Shown here piece after piece: positions 20,495 to 29,922 of a DNA stretch of 64,000 nucleotides. This DNA comes from VAZQ01 sp963739175. GTDB taxonomy: Bacteria > Pseudomonadota > Alphaproteobacteria > Rhizobiales > Xanthobacteraceae. The stretch lies in contig CAVTZH010000005.1 in assembly GCA_963739175.1 (NCBI GenBank), positions 248,001 to 312,000 of the forward strand. The letters run 5' to 3'. The translations under genes were made by a program, and so were the position numbers. The notes beneath the pieces were generated by a model, which was given only the letters and a program-made list of their open reading frames with translations, did not search any database and was not told the origin of the DNA. Within the stretch, counting starts at the first letter, position 1; every line of letters begins with the position of its first letter.

Positions 20495-21473
20495 TCGATA
20501 GGCCCTTGAGCACGCCGGACCAGAGCTTGGTCTCATCGGCGATGAAACGTGCAAATTCCTCGGGCGAGGTCACCCAGACCTCGTTGCCCGCATCCCGGAT
20601 GGGTTTCTGCACCTCTGGTTGCGCCATGGTGTCCTTGATGACGTCGTAGAGCCGGCGGACGATCGGATCCGGCGTACGGGCCGGCGCGAGAATCCCGAAC
20701 CAGGAGCCGTGGACGTAGTCCAGCCCTTGTTCGCGGGCGGTCGGGACGTCCGGGAACAGCGCGAGACGCTTCTCGGAGGTGACCGCGATCGCCCTTAGCT
20801 GGCCGCCAGCAATGCCGCCGCCGGCGGACAGCGCGGTGCCGAACGCCATCTGCACCTCGCCGGTCATGACGCCGACCGCGGTGGGCGCGCCGCCGCGATA
20901 GTGCACGGCCTGCATCCTGGCGCCGATCATCGATTCGAACAGCAGCGCCGCCAGATGCGCGGAGGTTCCGACCCCGAAGGTGCCGTAGTTGATCTCACCC
21001 GGCCGCGCCTTCACGTAGGTGATCACGTCGGAGAGTGTCTTGAGCGGCAGCGACGGGTTCACCACCAGCACGCTCCACTGATTGGTGACCGTCGTGATCG
21101 GGATGAAATCGCTCTGGGCGTAAGGCATCTCCTTGAGCAGCGTGTAGTTCGACACATGCGGCAAGCTCACCATCACGACGGTGTGGCCGTCGGGCGCCGC
21201 GCGCGCCGCCTGCAAGGTCCCGATCGTGGTCGATGCGCCGGGCCGGTTGATCACCAGGACGCTCTGACCGAGGCGCTTCTCCATGCCCTGCTGAAGAAAG
21301 CGCGCCGTCTGGTCGACCGCGCCGCCAGCGGCATAGGGCACGATCAGCTGGACGGGACGGTTGGGAAATTTCGACCCTTCACCGGACGCGGCGCCGCACA
21401 GCACAGCCATGGCGATCGCTGCCCCGATCAGCACGGCGACGCGGCTCGATTGGCGTTCGGACATGGGCGCCAT
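20481..21473 (-). CDS. Bug/TctC-family solute-binding protein
   Basis: A 330-residue periplasmic receptor of the tripartite tricarboxylate transporter family. Signal peptide in the first 28 residues, then the family opening FPNRPVQLIVPYAAGGAVDQTARF, the INRPGASTTIG loop, and the VHYRGGAPT and PDVPTAREQGL motifs. Start MAPMSERQSS is chosen at 21473. No tctA/tctB genes lie near, the usual orphan state of such genes. Ligand unknown, probably an organic acid. Confidence 0.9.
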   Translation of the reverse strand: MAPMSERQSSRVAVLIGAAIAMAVLCGAASGEGSKFPNRPVQLIVPYAAGGAVDQTARFLQQGMEKRLGQSVLVINRPGASTTIGTLQAARAAPDGHTVVMVSLPHVSNYTLLKEMPYAQSDFIPITTVTNQWSVLVVNPSLPLKTLSDVITYVKARPGEINYGTFGVGTSAHLAALLFESMIGARMQAVHYRGGAPTAVGVMTGEVQMAFGTALSAGGGIAGGQLRAIAVTSEKRLALFPDVPTAREQGLDYVHGSWFGILAPARTPDPIVRRLYDVIKDTMAQPEVQKPIRDAGNEVWVTSPEEFARFIADETKLWSGVLKGLSTTQQ

Positions 21474-21609
21474 GATTTTGGTTTGACAGCTTCTCAATCC
21501 AAAGGTGCGTTGTAAAGCAGGGGAGGCGAATGCCTGCAATCAAAGGATGCACCGACAACGAACGCGCCGACGGCGCGGCGCGGATCAATCGCGACAAGGA
21601 TGTCGAGAT

Positions 21610-21855
21610 TTAACAGCGCTTGCTGTTGCTGCGGCTATGCTTGCGGCCCTTGGCCTTCGGCCGGTCGCACTCCCACTGCCACAACGGCTGCGTCTTCTGG
21701 CCCGGCTGCGTGAAGCGGTCGATCGGCGATTCCTGAAACTGCTGCCGCGCACGTCCGGGCAATTCGCTCGACGGGATGTTGGGCGCGGCGCCGGCGCTGG
21801 CCGCCATCGCGACCAGCAGGGAGGCAACAGCGACCTTTTGAAACGTCTTGATCAT
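21610..21855 (-). CDS. Small secreted protein of unknown function
   Basis: An 81-residue protein with a signal peptide (MIKTFQKVAVASLLVAMAASAGA) and a short Pro/Gln-rich mature part with a Trp-rich QPLWQWECD motif and a very basic tail (KAKGRKHSRSNSKRC). Its start overlaps the stop of the permease gene by four bases (ATGA), so the two are translated together. Two cysteines are present. No family recognised. Confidence 0.65.
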   Translation of the reverse strand: MIKTFQKVAVASLLVAMAASAGAAPNIPSSELPGRARQQFQESPIDRFTQPGQKTQPLWQWECDRPKAKGRKHSRSNSKRC

Positions 21856-23186
21856 GGTCGTTCCATCGACGTCCGCGGCATCGCGAGCCAGACCACCGGC
21901 ACCCCGATCAGCAGCACCGCCACGCCGACCAGGGCGCCGAGCCCGGTATAGACCAGGCTTGCATAGGACAGATAGGCACAGGTCAGGCAGAACAGAATAG
22001 GGGTCAGCGGATAGAACGGCGCCCGGAACGGCCGCTCCTGCTCGGGCGCGCGGCGGCGCAAGATAAAATAGGACACGCCGACCAGCAGCAGAAACAGCCA
22101 GAACACCGGCGCGGTATAAGCCACCATGGCCTGGAATCCGTCGCGGGTCATGGCGCCGAAGACGATCAGCGCCATCGCGACCGCGCTCTGCGCCGCAAAT
22201 GCAACGGTTGGATTGCCGCCATGGGACGCATCCAGTCCCAGCCGTTTCAGCAGAGGCAGGTCGTTGCCCACCGCGCGATAGAGCCGCGCGCCGGTGAACA
22301 TCGTTCCATTGAGCGCGCTGAGAGCAGCGCAGCAGATGACGAGTGCGAGCGCACTGGCGCCCTGCGAGCCTGCGACCTTGCGTACGGCGTCGGCGCCGAC
22401 CGCGCTGCTCGCCCGGATGCCGTCGAGCCCGAGGATGTTCAGGAAGGCGAGGTTCATCAGGACGTAGATCAGCGTGATGGTCGCGGTCGCGGCCACCAGC
22501 ACGCGCACCATGTTGCGCCGCACGTCCTGCAAGTCGCCCGAGAGGTACGCGGCCTCGCTCCAGCCGCCGTAGGCGAGCAGCACAAAGACCAGTGCGAGTC
22601 CGTACGACGCGCCCGACGGATCGGACGGGGCGGTTGCGGCGCGCACGGGCGCGAGCCACAGTCCGGCGATCACCACCGCGACGATCGCGCCGAGCGTCAG
22701 GAGCGTCAGCGCCAGTTGAAAGCCCTTGCCTTGTGGCAGGCCAAGCAGATTCACCAGCGTCAGGATCGACAGCGCGAGAGCGGCGTGGATGGCCGGTCCC
22801 CAGGGCCCGAGCGGGACGAGTTGTTGCGCGTAGTCGCCGAACACGAACGCGACCGCCGCGATGATGCCGGTTTGCAGGACGGTGACGCGCGCCCAGGCGA
22901 ACAGCAGACCGACCGGCCGGCCGAGCGCGCGCGACAGGAAGTGATATTCGCCGCCGCCCGAGGGATAGGCAGAGCCGAGCTCGGCGTAGACCAGCGCGCC
23001 GATCAGCGTGAGCATTCCGCCGACGACCCAGAGCACGATGAAGGTCGTTTCGCTGGTGACGCTCTGCGCCACGGGCTGCGGGCTCTTGAAGATGCCGATG
23101 CCGACGACGATGCCGACAATGAACGCAACGCCCTGCAATACCGAAATGCCGGTATGCGGCGGCTCCCGCCGGTCATGATCGGGCAT
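21852..23186 (-). CDS. APC-family amino acid permease
   Basis: A 444-residue inner-membrane transporter with about 12 helices. The first helix contains FIVGIVVGIGIF, the glycine-rich substrate-binding motif of the APC superfamily, and ELGSAYPSGGGEY follows in helix 2, as in LAT-type and other amino acid transporters. Substrate not deducible. It is followed, with a four-base overlap, by a small secreted protein gene. Confidence 0.9.
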   Translation of the reverse strand: MPDHDRREPPHTGISVLQGVAFIVGIVVGIGIFKSPQPVAQSVTSETTFIVLWVVGGMLTLIGALVYAELGSAYPSGGGEYHFLSRALGRPVGLLFAWARVTVLQTGIIAAVAFVFGDYAQQLVPLGPWGPAIHAALALSILTLVNLLGLPQGKGFQLALTLLTLGAIVAVVIAGLWLAPVRAATAPSDPSGASYGLALVFVLLAYGGWSEAAYLSGDLQDVRRNMVRVLVAATATITLIYVLMNLAFLNILGLDGIRASSAVGADAVRKVAGSQGASALALVICCAALSALNGTMFTGARLYRAVGNDLPLLKRLGLDASHGGNPTVAFAAQSAVAMALIVFGAMTRDGFQAMVAYTAPVFWLFLLLVGVSYFILRRRAPEQERPFRAPFYPLTPILFCLTCAYLSYASLVYTGLGALVGVAVLLIGVPVVWLAMPRTSMERP

Positions 23187-23232
23187 GGCACACTCGATTG
23201 GCTTGAAGGTGTGCCATGTCCTGACTAGCGCG

Positions 23233-24033
23233 CTATTTGGCCCGCGCCGCGCGCCACTCGTTGCGCCGGCCGTCGATCCGGTCGCCGGTCACGATGCCCT
23301 GGAAGCGGTGCGGCATTCCGTTGATGTCGATGGCGAAGCCGATCTCGGCGCCGTTGAGCGTAGCGTCCCGCAACGGGACCGACTTGCCGCCGATCTCGGC
23401 GGTGCCGCCGATCTCCTGGTATCTCTGCTGGATGGTGACGGTGAATGGGTGCGAGCCCTCGATCGTCCAGCGGCCTTCCACGCGCGCGGGAACGATCCAC
23501 AGATAGATCGTGCGGCCGATCACGCTCTCGCGATGGTCGGGCGTCCAGTCGCCCATGTCGAAGGCGTGCGAGACGATGCGGGTGCCGGGCCACATGACGC
23601 TGAGCACCTTCGGCCGCAGATCGAGGTTGACCGACGGCAGCAGGTACATGGTGACGATGTCGGCCTTGCCGATGTCGGTCTCGAACAGGTTCTTCAGCTC
23701 GAAGATGGCACGGTCGCTGACGTTCGCCTTCTTGGCGTTGGCGCGGGCTTCCTCGATACGCACCGGATTGAGGTCGACGCCCAGCGAGCGCGCGCCGTAC
23801 TTGGCGGCCGATGTCACCGCGATGCGGCCGTCGCCCGATCCGAGGTCGATGTGATATTCGCCGGTCCTGACTTTGCCGATCTGCAGCATCCGGTCGACCA
23901 CCTCCTGCGGCGTCGGCACGTAGGGAACGTCGAGCCTGGGTTGGGGCTGGGCGGTGACCGCCGTAGCACTCACCAACACGGCCGCTGTCAGGGGTGCGAG
24001 CGTTGCACCCGAGAACCGCAACAAGGTCTGCAT
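23233..24033 (-). CDS. Exported SAM-dependent methyltransferase-like protein
   Basis: A 266-residue protein with a clear signal peptide (LAPLTAAVLVSATAVTAQ) and then a Rossmann methyltransferase domain: motif I HIDLGSGDGR (61-70), an acidic end of strand 2 (GVDLNPVRIEEAR) and NLFETDIGKADIVTMYLLP as motif IV/post I. After this, a beta-rich C-terminal domain of about 100 residues (GRWTIEGSHPFTVTIQQ). A SAM enzyme outside the cytosol would lack its cofactor, so the segment may be an anchor or the protein may have lost catalysis. Confidence 0.75.
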   Translation of the reverse strand: MQTLLRFSGATLAPLTAAVLVSATAVTAQPQPRLDVPYVPTPQEVVDRMLQIGKVRTGEYHIDLGSGDGRIAVTSAAKYGARSLGVDLNPVRIEEARANAKKANVSDRAIFELKNLFETDIGKADIVTMYLLPSVNLDLRPKVLSVMWPGTRIVSHAFDMGDWTPDHRESVIGRTIYLWIVPARVEGRWTIEGSHPFTVTIQQRYQEIGGTAEIGGKSVPLRDATLNGAEIGFAIDINGMPHRFQGIVTGDRIDGRRNEWRAARAK

Positions 24034-24169
24034 GACTCTACTCCCGGGATTTGGCTGGGTGTTTTTTCGAGCTTCAATCTACCGTACGATGCGATCCACG
24101 CCAGCCCCTCGGGCGTCGGAGCGCGAGCCAAACCACGAACTGGATGAGGGGAATGAAGCGCGCGGCGCG

Positions 24170-25219
24170 CTAGCGCGCCAGCACCTCGACTTCGGTGTCG
24201 ACGCCGGTGACGACCCGGAAAGTCCGCTCGTAGGGCTTCTCGCGGTCGTCGCTGCGCGCAACCGCGCGATATTCGCCCTCGGCCAGGATCACGCGCGGGA
24301 AGGCGCCGATCGATTCCTTGACCACGTCGCCGCCGGGCGTGAGCACCGACCACTGCGTGTTGGCGCGCGCCTCGCCGCCGTACTGGCTCACCAGCTTGAG
24401 CGTGATGATCGCGGCGCGATGGGTGACGACGGCATCGATCAGCTTGCCGGTCTGCACGCGGATGTCGGAGCGCACCACCGAGTTGCCGTCTCCGTAGTGG
24501 GAGACGATGTGATAGGAGCCTTCCGGCACCAGGATCACGTCGCCGGCCGCGACCGCCTGCACGATGGCGCGGCGATCGCCGGGCTCGAACTGGCTGCCGG
24601 GGAAGAGATCGAACCAGACCTGGCCCGGCGGAATGCGCGCGTCGCCGACGCGGCCGGTGATGCGCAGACCGCCGGCGGGGATCTCGAAGATTTCGCGCGC
24701 GCCGTCGGCGCGCAACTGAACGGTGCGCGTGGCGCTGGCGAGCCCGAAGCCGACATGGACCACGTAGTTGCCCGGTGGCAGCGCGAACGTCGGCGTTGCG
24801 CCCTTATCCTCCTTGAGCGGCCGGAAGCCGCCCTGATCCGGCTTCACCGGGTAGATGCGCCAGTGCAGGCCACTCATGATCTGCGGAAGATTGGAGCCGT
24901 AGCGGGCGGCGAGCTGGAGCTGCGCCTGCGCGGGCGTGTTAGGCCGCTGCGCCTGTGATGGAGTCTGGTTCGACGCCGGCGGCAGCGATTGCAGCGCCGG
25001 TCCGCGCGGCGCCGGCGCGGCCGGAGCGCTCTCAGCCGGTGGCGCGAGATTCTGCACGGGCGGGTCTTGGGGAATGTCGGCGGGCGGACGGATGGTCGGG
25101 AGATTGAAAAACTGCGCGTGAGCATTGCTGGCGGCATCGCAAGCCAATGCGCCAAGCAATATCCCCGAAGCCCAAATCAGACGCGCCCCGCGGCGCGCCC
25201 TGGTCGTTCCCGAGCCCAT
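24170..25219 (-). CDS. Secreted protein with repeated beta domains
   Basis: About 349 residues from ATG 25219 (a GTG two codons upstream is possible). A signal peptide (LIWASGILLGALACDAASNAHAQ) is followed by a Pro/Gln/Ala-rich linker and then three or so beta-sandwich-like segments with recurrent patterns such as LPPGNYVVHVGFG, VPEGSYHIVSHYG and LAEGEYRAVARSD. That recurring xPxGxYxVxxxxG pattern suggests carboxypeptidase-regulatory-like folds. Function unknown. It is divergent from the nitroreductase gene. Confidence 0.7.
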   Translation of the reverse strand: MGSGTTRARRGARLIWASGILLGALACDAASNAHAQFFNLPTIRPPADIPQDPPVQNLAPPAESAPAAPAPRGPALQSLPPASNQTPSQAQRPNTPAQAQLQLAARYGSNLPQIMSGLHWRIYPVKPDQGGFRPLKEDKGATPTFALPPGNYVVHVGFGLASATRTVQLRADGAREIFEIPAGGLRITGRVGDARIPPGQVWFDLFPGSQFEPGDRRAIVQAVAAGDVILVPEGSYHIVSHYGDGNSVVRSDIRVQTGKLIDAVVTHRAAIITLKLVSQYGGEARANTQWSVLTPGGDVVKESIGAFPRVILAEGEYRAVARSDDREKPYERTFRVVTGVDTEVEVLAR

Positions 25220-25320
25220 CGGCACGGTTTCTCGACCGGAATCTGGGCGAATTCAAGCCAACGAGTGGATGGTCACAGGCCGACCCTTATGGTACCGCAC
25301 GCCAAATCGTAGGAAAAACG

Positions 25321-25890
25321 ATGCCAGACGCCCTGCAATTGCTCAAAACCCGCCGATCGTTGAAACCTGTGGAGCTCATCGCCCCGGGGCCGACCGCGGC
25401 CGAGATCGATACCCTCCTGACCATCGCCTCGCGCGTGCCCGACCATGGCAAGCTCACGCCCTGGCGCTTCATCGTGTTCGAGGGCGAGGCGCGGGCCAAA
25501 GCCGGCGAGGCGATCGCCGCCGCTTTCCAGGCCAAATATCCCGATTGCAAGCCGGAGCATGTCGAGAACGAGCGCAAGCGGCTCGCGCGCGCGCCGCTGG
25601 TGATCGCGGTGGTGAGCCGCGCCGCCCCGCATGTGAAGATCCCGGAATGGGAGCAGGTGCTCTCGGCCGGCGCCGCCGCCATGAGCCTGGTGCTCGCCGC
25701 GCATGCGCTCGGCTTCGGCGCCAACTGGATCACGGAATGGTACGCCTATGACCGCAACGCGCTCGCCGCGCTCGGGGTCGGGGAGAACGAGAAGATCGCC
25801 GGCTTCATCCATATCGGCACGCCGGTGCAGCCGCCGGAAGACCGGCCGCGGCCGCCGCTCGCCGAAATCGCCACCCGATTCAACAACTGA
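25321..25890 (+). CDS. Nitroreductase family protein (YdjA-like)
   Basis: A 189-residue FMN-dependent oxidoreductase. RRSLKPVELIAPGPTAAEIDTLLTIASRVPDHGKLTPWRF is the FMN-phosphate-binding opening of the small YdjA-type subfamily, and GAAAMSLVLAAHALGFGANWITEW is the second conserved helix. It probably works as a dimer in the cytosol using NAD(P)H. The physiological substrate is unknown. It is followed after 22 bp by a flavin reductase gene on the same strand. Confidence 0.9.
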   Translation: MPDALQLLKTRRSLKPVELIAPGPTAAEIDTLLTIASRVPDHGKLTPWRFIVFEGEARAKAGEAIAAAFQAKYPDCKPEHVENERKRLARAPLVIAVVSRAAPHVKIPEWEQVLSAGAAAMSLVLAAHALGFGANWITEWYAYDRNALAALGVGENEKIAGFIHIGTPVQPPEDRPRPPLAEIATRFNN

Positions 25891-25912
25891 CGGCAGCAGG
25901 GGATAGGGGGAC

Positions 25913-26554
25913 ATGTTCTACGAGACCAGCAAGAACGACCACGGGCTGCCGCGCTGCCCCTTCAAGGCGATCGTGTCGCCGCGTCCGGTCGGCTGGGTCA
26001 CCTCGATGAGCGCGAAGGGCGAGATCAATCTCGCGCCGTACTCCTTCTTCAATGCGGTGTCCGACGATCCGCCGATCGTGATGTTCTCCTCCGACGGCTA
26101 CAAGGATTCGCTGACCTTCGTCGCGGAGACGAAAGAATTTGTCTGCAACCTCGCGACCTTCGACCTGCGCGCCGCCGTGGTCGCGACCTCGGCAAACTTC
26201 GATCGCGGCGTCAACGAGATGGCGGAGGCCGGGCTCACGCCGGCGCCGTCGCGGCTCATCCGTCCGCCGCGGGTGGCAGCATCGCCGGCCGCGCTCGAGT
26301 GCAAGCTTTTGCAGATCGTCGCGCTCGACAACCTCGAAGGCCAGTCGGTCGACCGCCACGTGGTGTTCGGGCAGGTGGTCGGCGTCCACATCGACGACCG
26401 CTTCATCAAGAACGGCCGGCTCGACACCGCGGCGGTGCAGCCGATCGCGCGCTGCGGCTATTCCGACTATGCGGTGGTCGACAAGGTGTTTGCGGTGGCG
26501 CGGCCGAAGAATTCGGACGGCGATCCGGGCGACAAGCAGCAGGCGGCGGAGTAG
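25913..26554 (+). CDS. Flavin reductase-like (FMN-binding split-barrel) protein
   Basis: A 213-residue protein of the flavin reductase domain family: PRCPFKAIVSPRPVGWVTSM and the NLAPYSFFNAVSDDPPIVMFS motif hold FMN. Enzymes of this group reduce flavin for a monooxygenase or act directly on substrates. It sits in a two-gene unit with the nitroreductase, so related redox work is plausible but unproven. Confidence 0.88.
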   Translation: MFYETSKNDHGLPRCPFKAIVSPRPVGWVTSMSAKGEINLAPYSFFNAVSDDPPIVMFSSDGYKDSLTFVAETKEFVCNLATFDLRAAVVATSANFDRGVNEMAEAGLTPAPSRLIRPPRVAASPAALECKLLQIVALDNLEGQSVDRHVVFGQVVGVHIDDRFIKNGRLDTAAVQPIARCGYSDYAVVDKVFAVARPKNSDGDPGDKQQAAE

Positions 26555-26561
26555 GGCCGGC

Positions 26562-26993
26562 TCACGCCGTCTGGATGTAATCCCGCAGCGCTTCCGATTC
26601 GCGCTCCATCTCGCCGAGCCGCTGCTTGACCACGTCGCCGATCGAGATGATGCCGATCAGGCGATCCTGCTCCACGACCGGGATGTGACGGAAGCGTCCG
26701 CGCGTCATCCGCTCCATGATCTCGCTCACGGTGTCGGCCTCGCCGCAAGTGACGACGACGCGCGTCATGGTCTGCGCGAGCGGCTCCTTCACCGCGGCGG
26801 CGCCACGATCTGCGAGCGCGCGCACGATATCGCGCTCGGACAGGATGCCGATCACACGCTGCTCGGCGCCGAGGACGACAACCGCACCGATACGGTGCTT
26901 GTTGAGGACGGCGATCGCTTCTTCGAGCGTGGCATTGGGTCCGATCGTGATGACCTCGCTGCCCTTGGCGGACAGAATCGTTTTGACGGTCAT
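26562..26993 (-). CDS. Two-CBS-domain protein
   Basis: A 143-residue cytosolic protein made almost only of a CBS pair (Bateman module): VITIGPNATLEEAIAVL... and VVTCGEADTVSEIMERM...RFRHIPVVEQDRLIGIISIGDVV. Such modules bind adenosine nucleotides. With no attached enzyme it probably regulates a partner. The ATG at 26993 (MTVKTILS) is preferred to a 26-residue upstream extension. Confidence 0.9.
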   Translation of the reverse strand: MTVKTILSAKGSEVITIGPNATLEEAIAVLNKHRIGAVVVLGAEQRVIGILSERDIVRALADRGAAAVKEPLAQTMTRVVVTCGEADTVSEIMERMTRGRFRHIPVVEQDRLIGIISIGDVVKQRLGEMERESEALRDYIQTA

Positions 26994-27229
26994 GGTCGTT
27001 TCCCTTCCCTTGGCTGCTCTCTTAAGACCGGTCTTCTCCTGCTTGCGCGGTGGGCCGGTGTTTGTCGTCAACGATGACAGGCGCTTTGCGGTTCCAGGTC
27101 AATGACGTTCAACCGCCGCGAATCATGATCCTTAATCATGGCTTACGCGCGACAGCGTGAACCAGTGCCAATGCCGTGGTGAAAATGCGGAGATCGTTGC
27201 CGCGGGCTATTGGAGATTGTTGCCGTGGG

Positions 27230-28024
27230 CTACTGACGGCTGACGGGAGGATCATCATTGCTGCTTATCGGCGATGATTCCTGTTCCGCGATCGGCGGGG
27301 CGGACCGGACCGGATCGAAGAGTGAGAAGGCGAGCAGCCCGGCCAGGAAGCCGCCGATATGCGCCTCCCAGGCGACGCTTCCTTCCGTGCCCGGCATCGC
27401 GATCGCGCCCATCCCGAAGATGATGTTGACGCCGAACCACACCGCAAGGAACGCCAGGACGCGGGGGTCGCGCAGCATGGTGGAAAGCGATGCCGCCGGC
27501 ACCCGATAGGCATCTTCGTCGTCGCGGCCAAGCGAGCCGATCGGACCGCCGCGCTGGAACACGAAACGCATTGCTGCGGCCATCAGGCCGGAGATCGCCG
27601 CCGAGGCGCCGATCATCGGCGCTAACTTGCCGAAATGCACGATGAGGTGCGCGACGGCGCCGGCCGCCGCGGTCGCGGCGCAGAACATCAGGAAGCGCTG
27701 CCATCCAAACCGGCGCGCGATCGGCGGGCCGAACGCCAGCAACCAGACCAGATTGAAAAAGAGATGGCTGAAATTGGCGTGGAAGAACGCGTAGCTGACA
27801 AAGGTCCAGATTTGCGGCCCCCACCAGGCCGGAAGCCAACGCGGCACCACCTCCATGTAGCGCGCTGGAGAAAAGGCGAACAGCGAGAGCAACTCGCTGC
27901 CTTGCTGCTCGGTCAGCACGTACTCAACGATGAGATGGATGACGACGAGCAGCGCGGTCAGCGCGAGCACGACGCCCGGTATATTGAAGATCCGTTCGCG
28001 GGGAGGGTTCACGGGCGGGGGCAT
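27230..28024 (-). CDS. Rhomboid-family intramembrane serine protease
   Basis: A 264-residue inner-membrane protein with six or more helices. The rhomboid signature is complete: HANFSHLFFN in helix 2 (His82, His87, Asn91), nucleophile Ser141 in GASAAISG and partner His222 in AHIGG. It cleaves membrane proteins within helices; substrates unknown. The ATG at 28024 is used; the frame stays open far upstream over a different gene. Confidence 0.92.
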   Translation of the reverse strand: MPPPVNPPRERIFNIPGVVLALTALLVVIHLIVEYVLTEQQGSELLSLFAFSPARYMEVVPRWLPAWWGPQIWTFVSYAFFHANFSHLFFNLVWLLAFGPPIARRFGWQRFLMFCAATAAAGAVAHLIVHFGKLAPMIGASAAISGLMAAAMRFVFQRGGPIGSLGRDDEDAYRVPAASLSTMLRDPRVLAFLAVWFGVNIIFGMGAIAMPGTEGSVAWEAHIGGFLAGLLAFSLFDPVRSAPPIAEQESSPISSNDDPPVSRQ

Positions 28025-28170
28025 CTCGAATGGGTGCCCCGGACATAGGCTGCCGGGTGCGCTGCGACAAGCGTTTGGTCCATAAGTACCCCCTAGACGT
28101 TGGCCTTTTCCCACGCTTCCGACATAATGGCGGCGAAACTCGTACGATCTTGAGTGCACGGGAGAGGGTC

Positions 28171-29471
28171 TTGTACGGGCGTGCTGCCAATCCGCCGCCG
28201 CCATTGGCGCGGCCGGCTCTTGCGACCTGCATCCGCTTCGCCGCGGCGCTTCGTCGTCCTCGTGCTGGGCGCGGGCCATCTGAGCGGCCAGGAGCGCGGC
28301 GCGCCTCCCAAGCTCGATCCGCCGCCGAAGCAGGCTGGCGGCATGCAGTTCCAGTGGGTGCGCGAAGGACCCGCCGACAAATGCGGCAGGGCGTGCCGGG
28401 AATGGGTGTCGGCGAAAGGCGGGATCAGGCTGGACACGGCCCGCGAGTTCGAAGCGTTCGCACGCACGCGCGATATCGCCGGCAAGGTCATCGTGCTCGA
28501 GTCTCCCGGCGGCTCGGTGGACGGGGGCCTGGCGCTCGGCCGCGCGTTCCGGCGTCTGAACATGACGGTCACCATCGGCCAGACGGTCATGTTGCCTGCC
28601 GACTCCTCCGGCGAGCAGCGCGCGACCTATTCTCCTAAGGCCCTCTGTGCCTCGATGTGTCCGTTCGCTCTGCTTGGCGGCGTCCGCCGGCACGTCCCGC
28701 CGGAGGCGCGGGTCATGGTGCACCAAATCTGGCCTGGCTTCGCAATCGGCGATCCCACTGCCGCGGGCTATTCCGGCGCAGCAGATTGCAATGCTCTTGC
28801 GCAATACCTCGGAAATCGCCCGTTACACCGTGGACATGGGCGGCGAGATCGAGCTGTTCGATCTCGCGATGCGAATCCCGCCGTGGGAAGAGCTGCGTGT
28901 CCTGACCAACATCGAGGTGCAGCGCATTCGGCTGAACACCACCGATGCGCCGTTCGCGTCGCCCGACGCCGATGCTGCGGTATCTTCGCCGCCGCCGGGC
29001 GTGCTGCCGCCGACCGGCGGGCAGTTCGCGTCCTTCCAGCGCTGGACCTTGGTCGGCACCGGGGCCGAGCGCAGCGTGGTGCGGCGGCATCCGCTGACGC
29101 GCGAAGGAGAAGAGATCGGTACTCTCCTGGTCACTTTCGCCTGCGGCGAGAAACCGACGATGATGAACGTGCGCTATTGGGAAACGCGCCGGCTTGCGAG
29201 CGCGGACGACACCATCATGCGCGCGATCATGGGACTCGGCCGTGAACGCGTGGGGCTGACGATCGAATCCTCACGGGTTGTGGCCGGGCGGCTTAAATCG
29301 ATCGCCAACGCAACAGTCAATACCGGCGTGCTGGCCAAGATGTTTGCGCCCAACCAGGGTCCGGTCACCGTGGCGACGCTGACCAAGGCGAAGCAGCAGA
29401 CCGTGATCAATATCGGCTTGACCGGGCTCGGTCAGGTGCTGCCGCAGCTCGCCAAGGAATGCCCGCGCTAG
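28171..29471 (+). CDS. Exported ClpP/crotonase-fold protein (COG3904-like), paralogue B, two frameshifts
   Basis: Reading from TTG 28171 (behind GGGAGAGGG) and removing one base near 28247 and one near 28774 gives about 432 residues. The first correction creates a clean hydrophobic segment (IRFAAAFVVLVLGAG). The core matches paralogue A: CGRAC (71/75), ESPGGSVDGG, Ser161 in C-A-S-M-C, His184 in VMVHQIW, then EIARYTVDMGGEIELFDLAMRIPPWEEL. Unlike A, it carries about 180 further residues with a beta-rich domain. Seen: shared motifs. Inferred: periplasmic peptidase-like fold. Confidence 0.68.
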
Positions 29472-29481
29472 GTTTCCGGGA

Positions 29482-29922
29482 CTAAGGACGGCGCTTGGCC
29501 TCGATCTGGCCGATGGCGTCGACCACGGCGTCGAAGGTAAGGAGCGTCGAGGCGTGGCGCGCCTTATAGTCGCGTACCGGCTCGAGCACCGCGATGTCGG
29601 ACCAGCGGCCGTCGGCCGGCGGGTTGCCGTTCTCCTTGAGCATCTTGCGCACCGCATCACGCAGGTCGCGCAGTTCGCCGGCCTTCGCACCGACGATGTT
29701 GCGGGCCATGATCGAGGACGAGGCCTGGCCCAGCGCGCAGGCCTTAACCTCATGGGCAAAGTCGGTAATTTCGTCGCCGGCCATCTTGAGATCGACCGTC
29801 ACGGTCGAGCCGCACAGCTTGGAATGGGCGGTGGCGCTGGCGTCCGGCGCGTCCAGCCGGCCAAGCCGGGGGATATTGCCTGCCAGTTCGATGATTCGGC
29901 GGTTGTAGACCTCGTTGAGCAT
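29482..29922 (-). CDS. IscU/NifU-N-like iron-sulfur scaffold protein lacking the third Cys
   Basis: A 146-residue protein MLNEVYNRRIIELAGNIP. The IscU fold motifs are present: Cys37 in KLCGSTVTVDL and Cys62 in VKACALGQASSS. The third ligand position reads RHAS (Ala124) where IscU/SufU have Cys. It may therefore not assemble clusters in the usual way, or it may use another ligand. It faces folE, whose product family binds zinc, with about 260 bp between the starts. Known relatives in Hyphomicrobiales lie at the same place. Confidence 0.82.
   Translation of the reverse strand: MLNEVYNRRIIELAGNIPRLGRLDAPDASATAHSKLCGSTVTVDLKMAGDEITDFAHEVKACALGQASSSIMARNIVGAKAGELRDLRDAVRKMLKENGNPPADGRWSDIAVLEPVRDYKARHASTLLTFDAVVDAIGQIEAKRRP

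Noticed and set aside
27190..27235. Direct repeat GTTGCCGCGGGCTATTG / GTTGCCGTGGGCTACTG near the rhomboid stop
   Set aside because: Only two imperfect copies, one of them running into the gene end; likely a local duplication with no sign of function.
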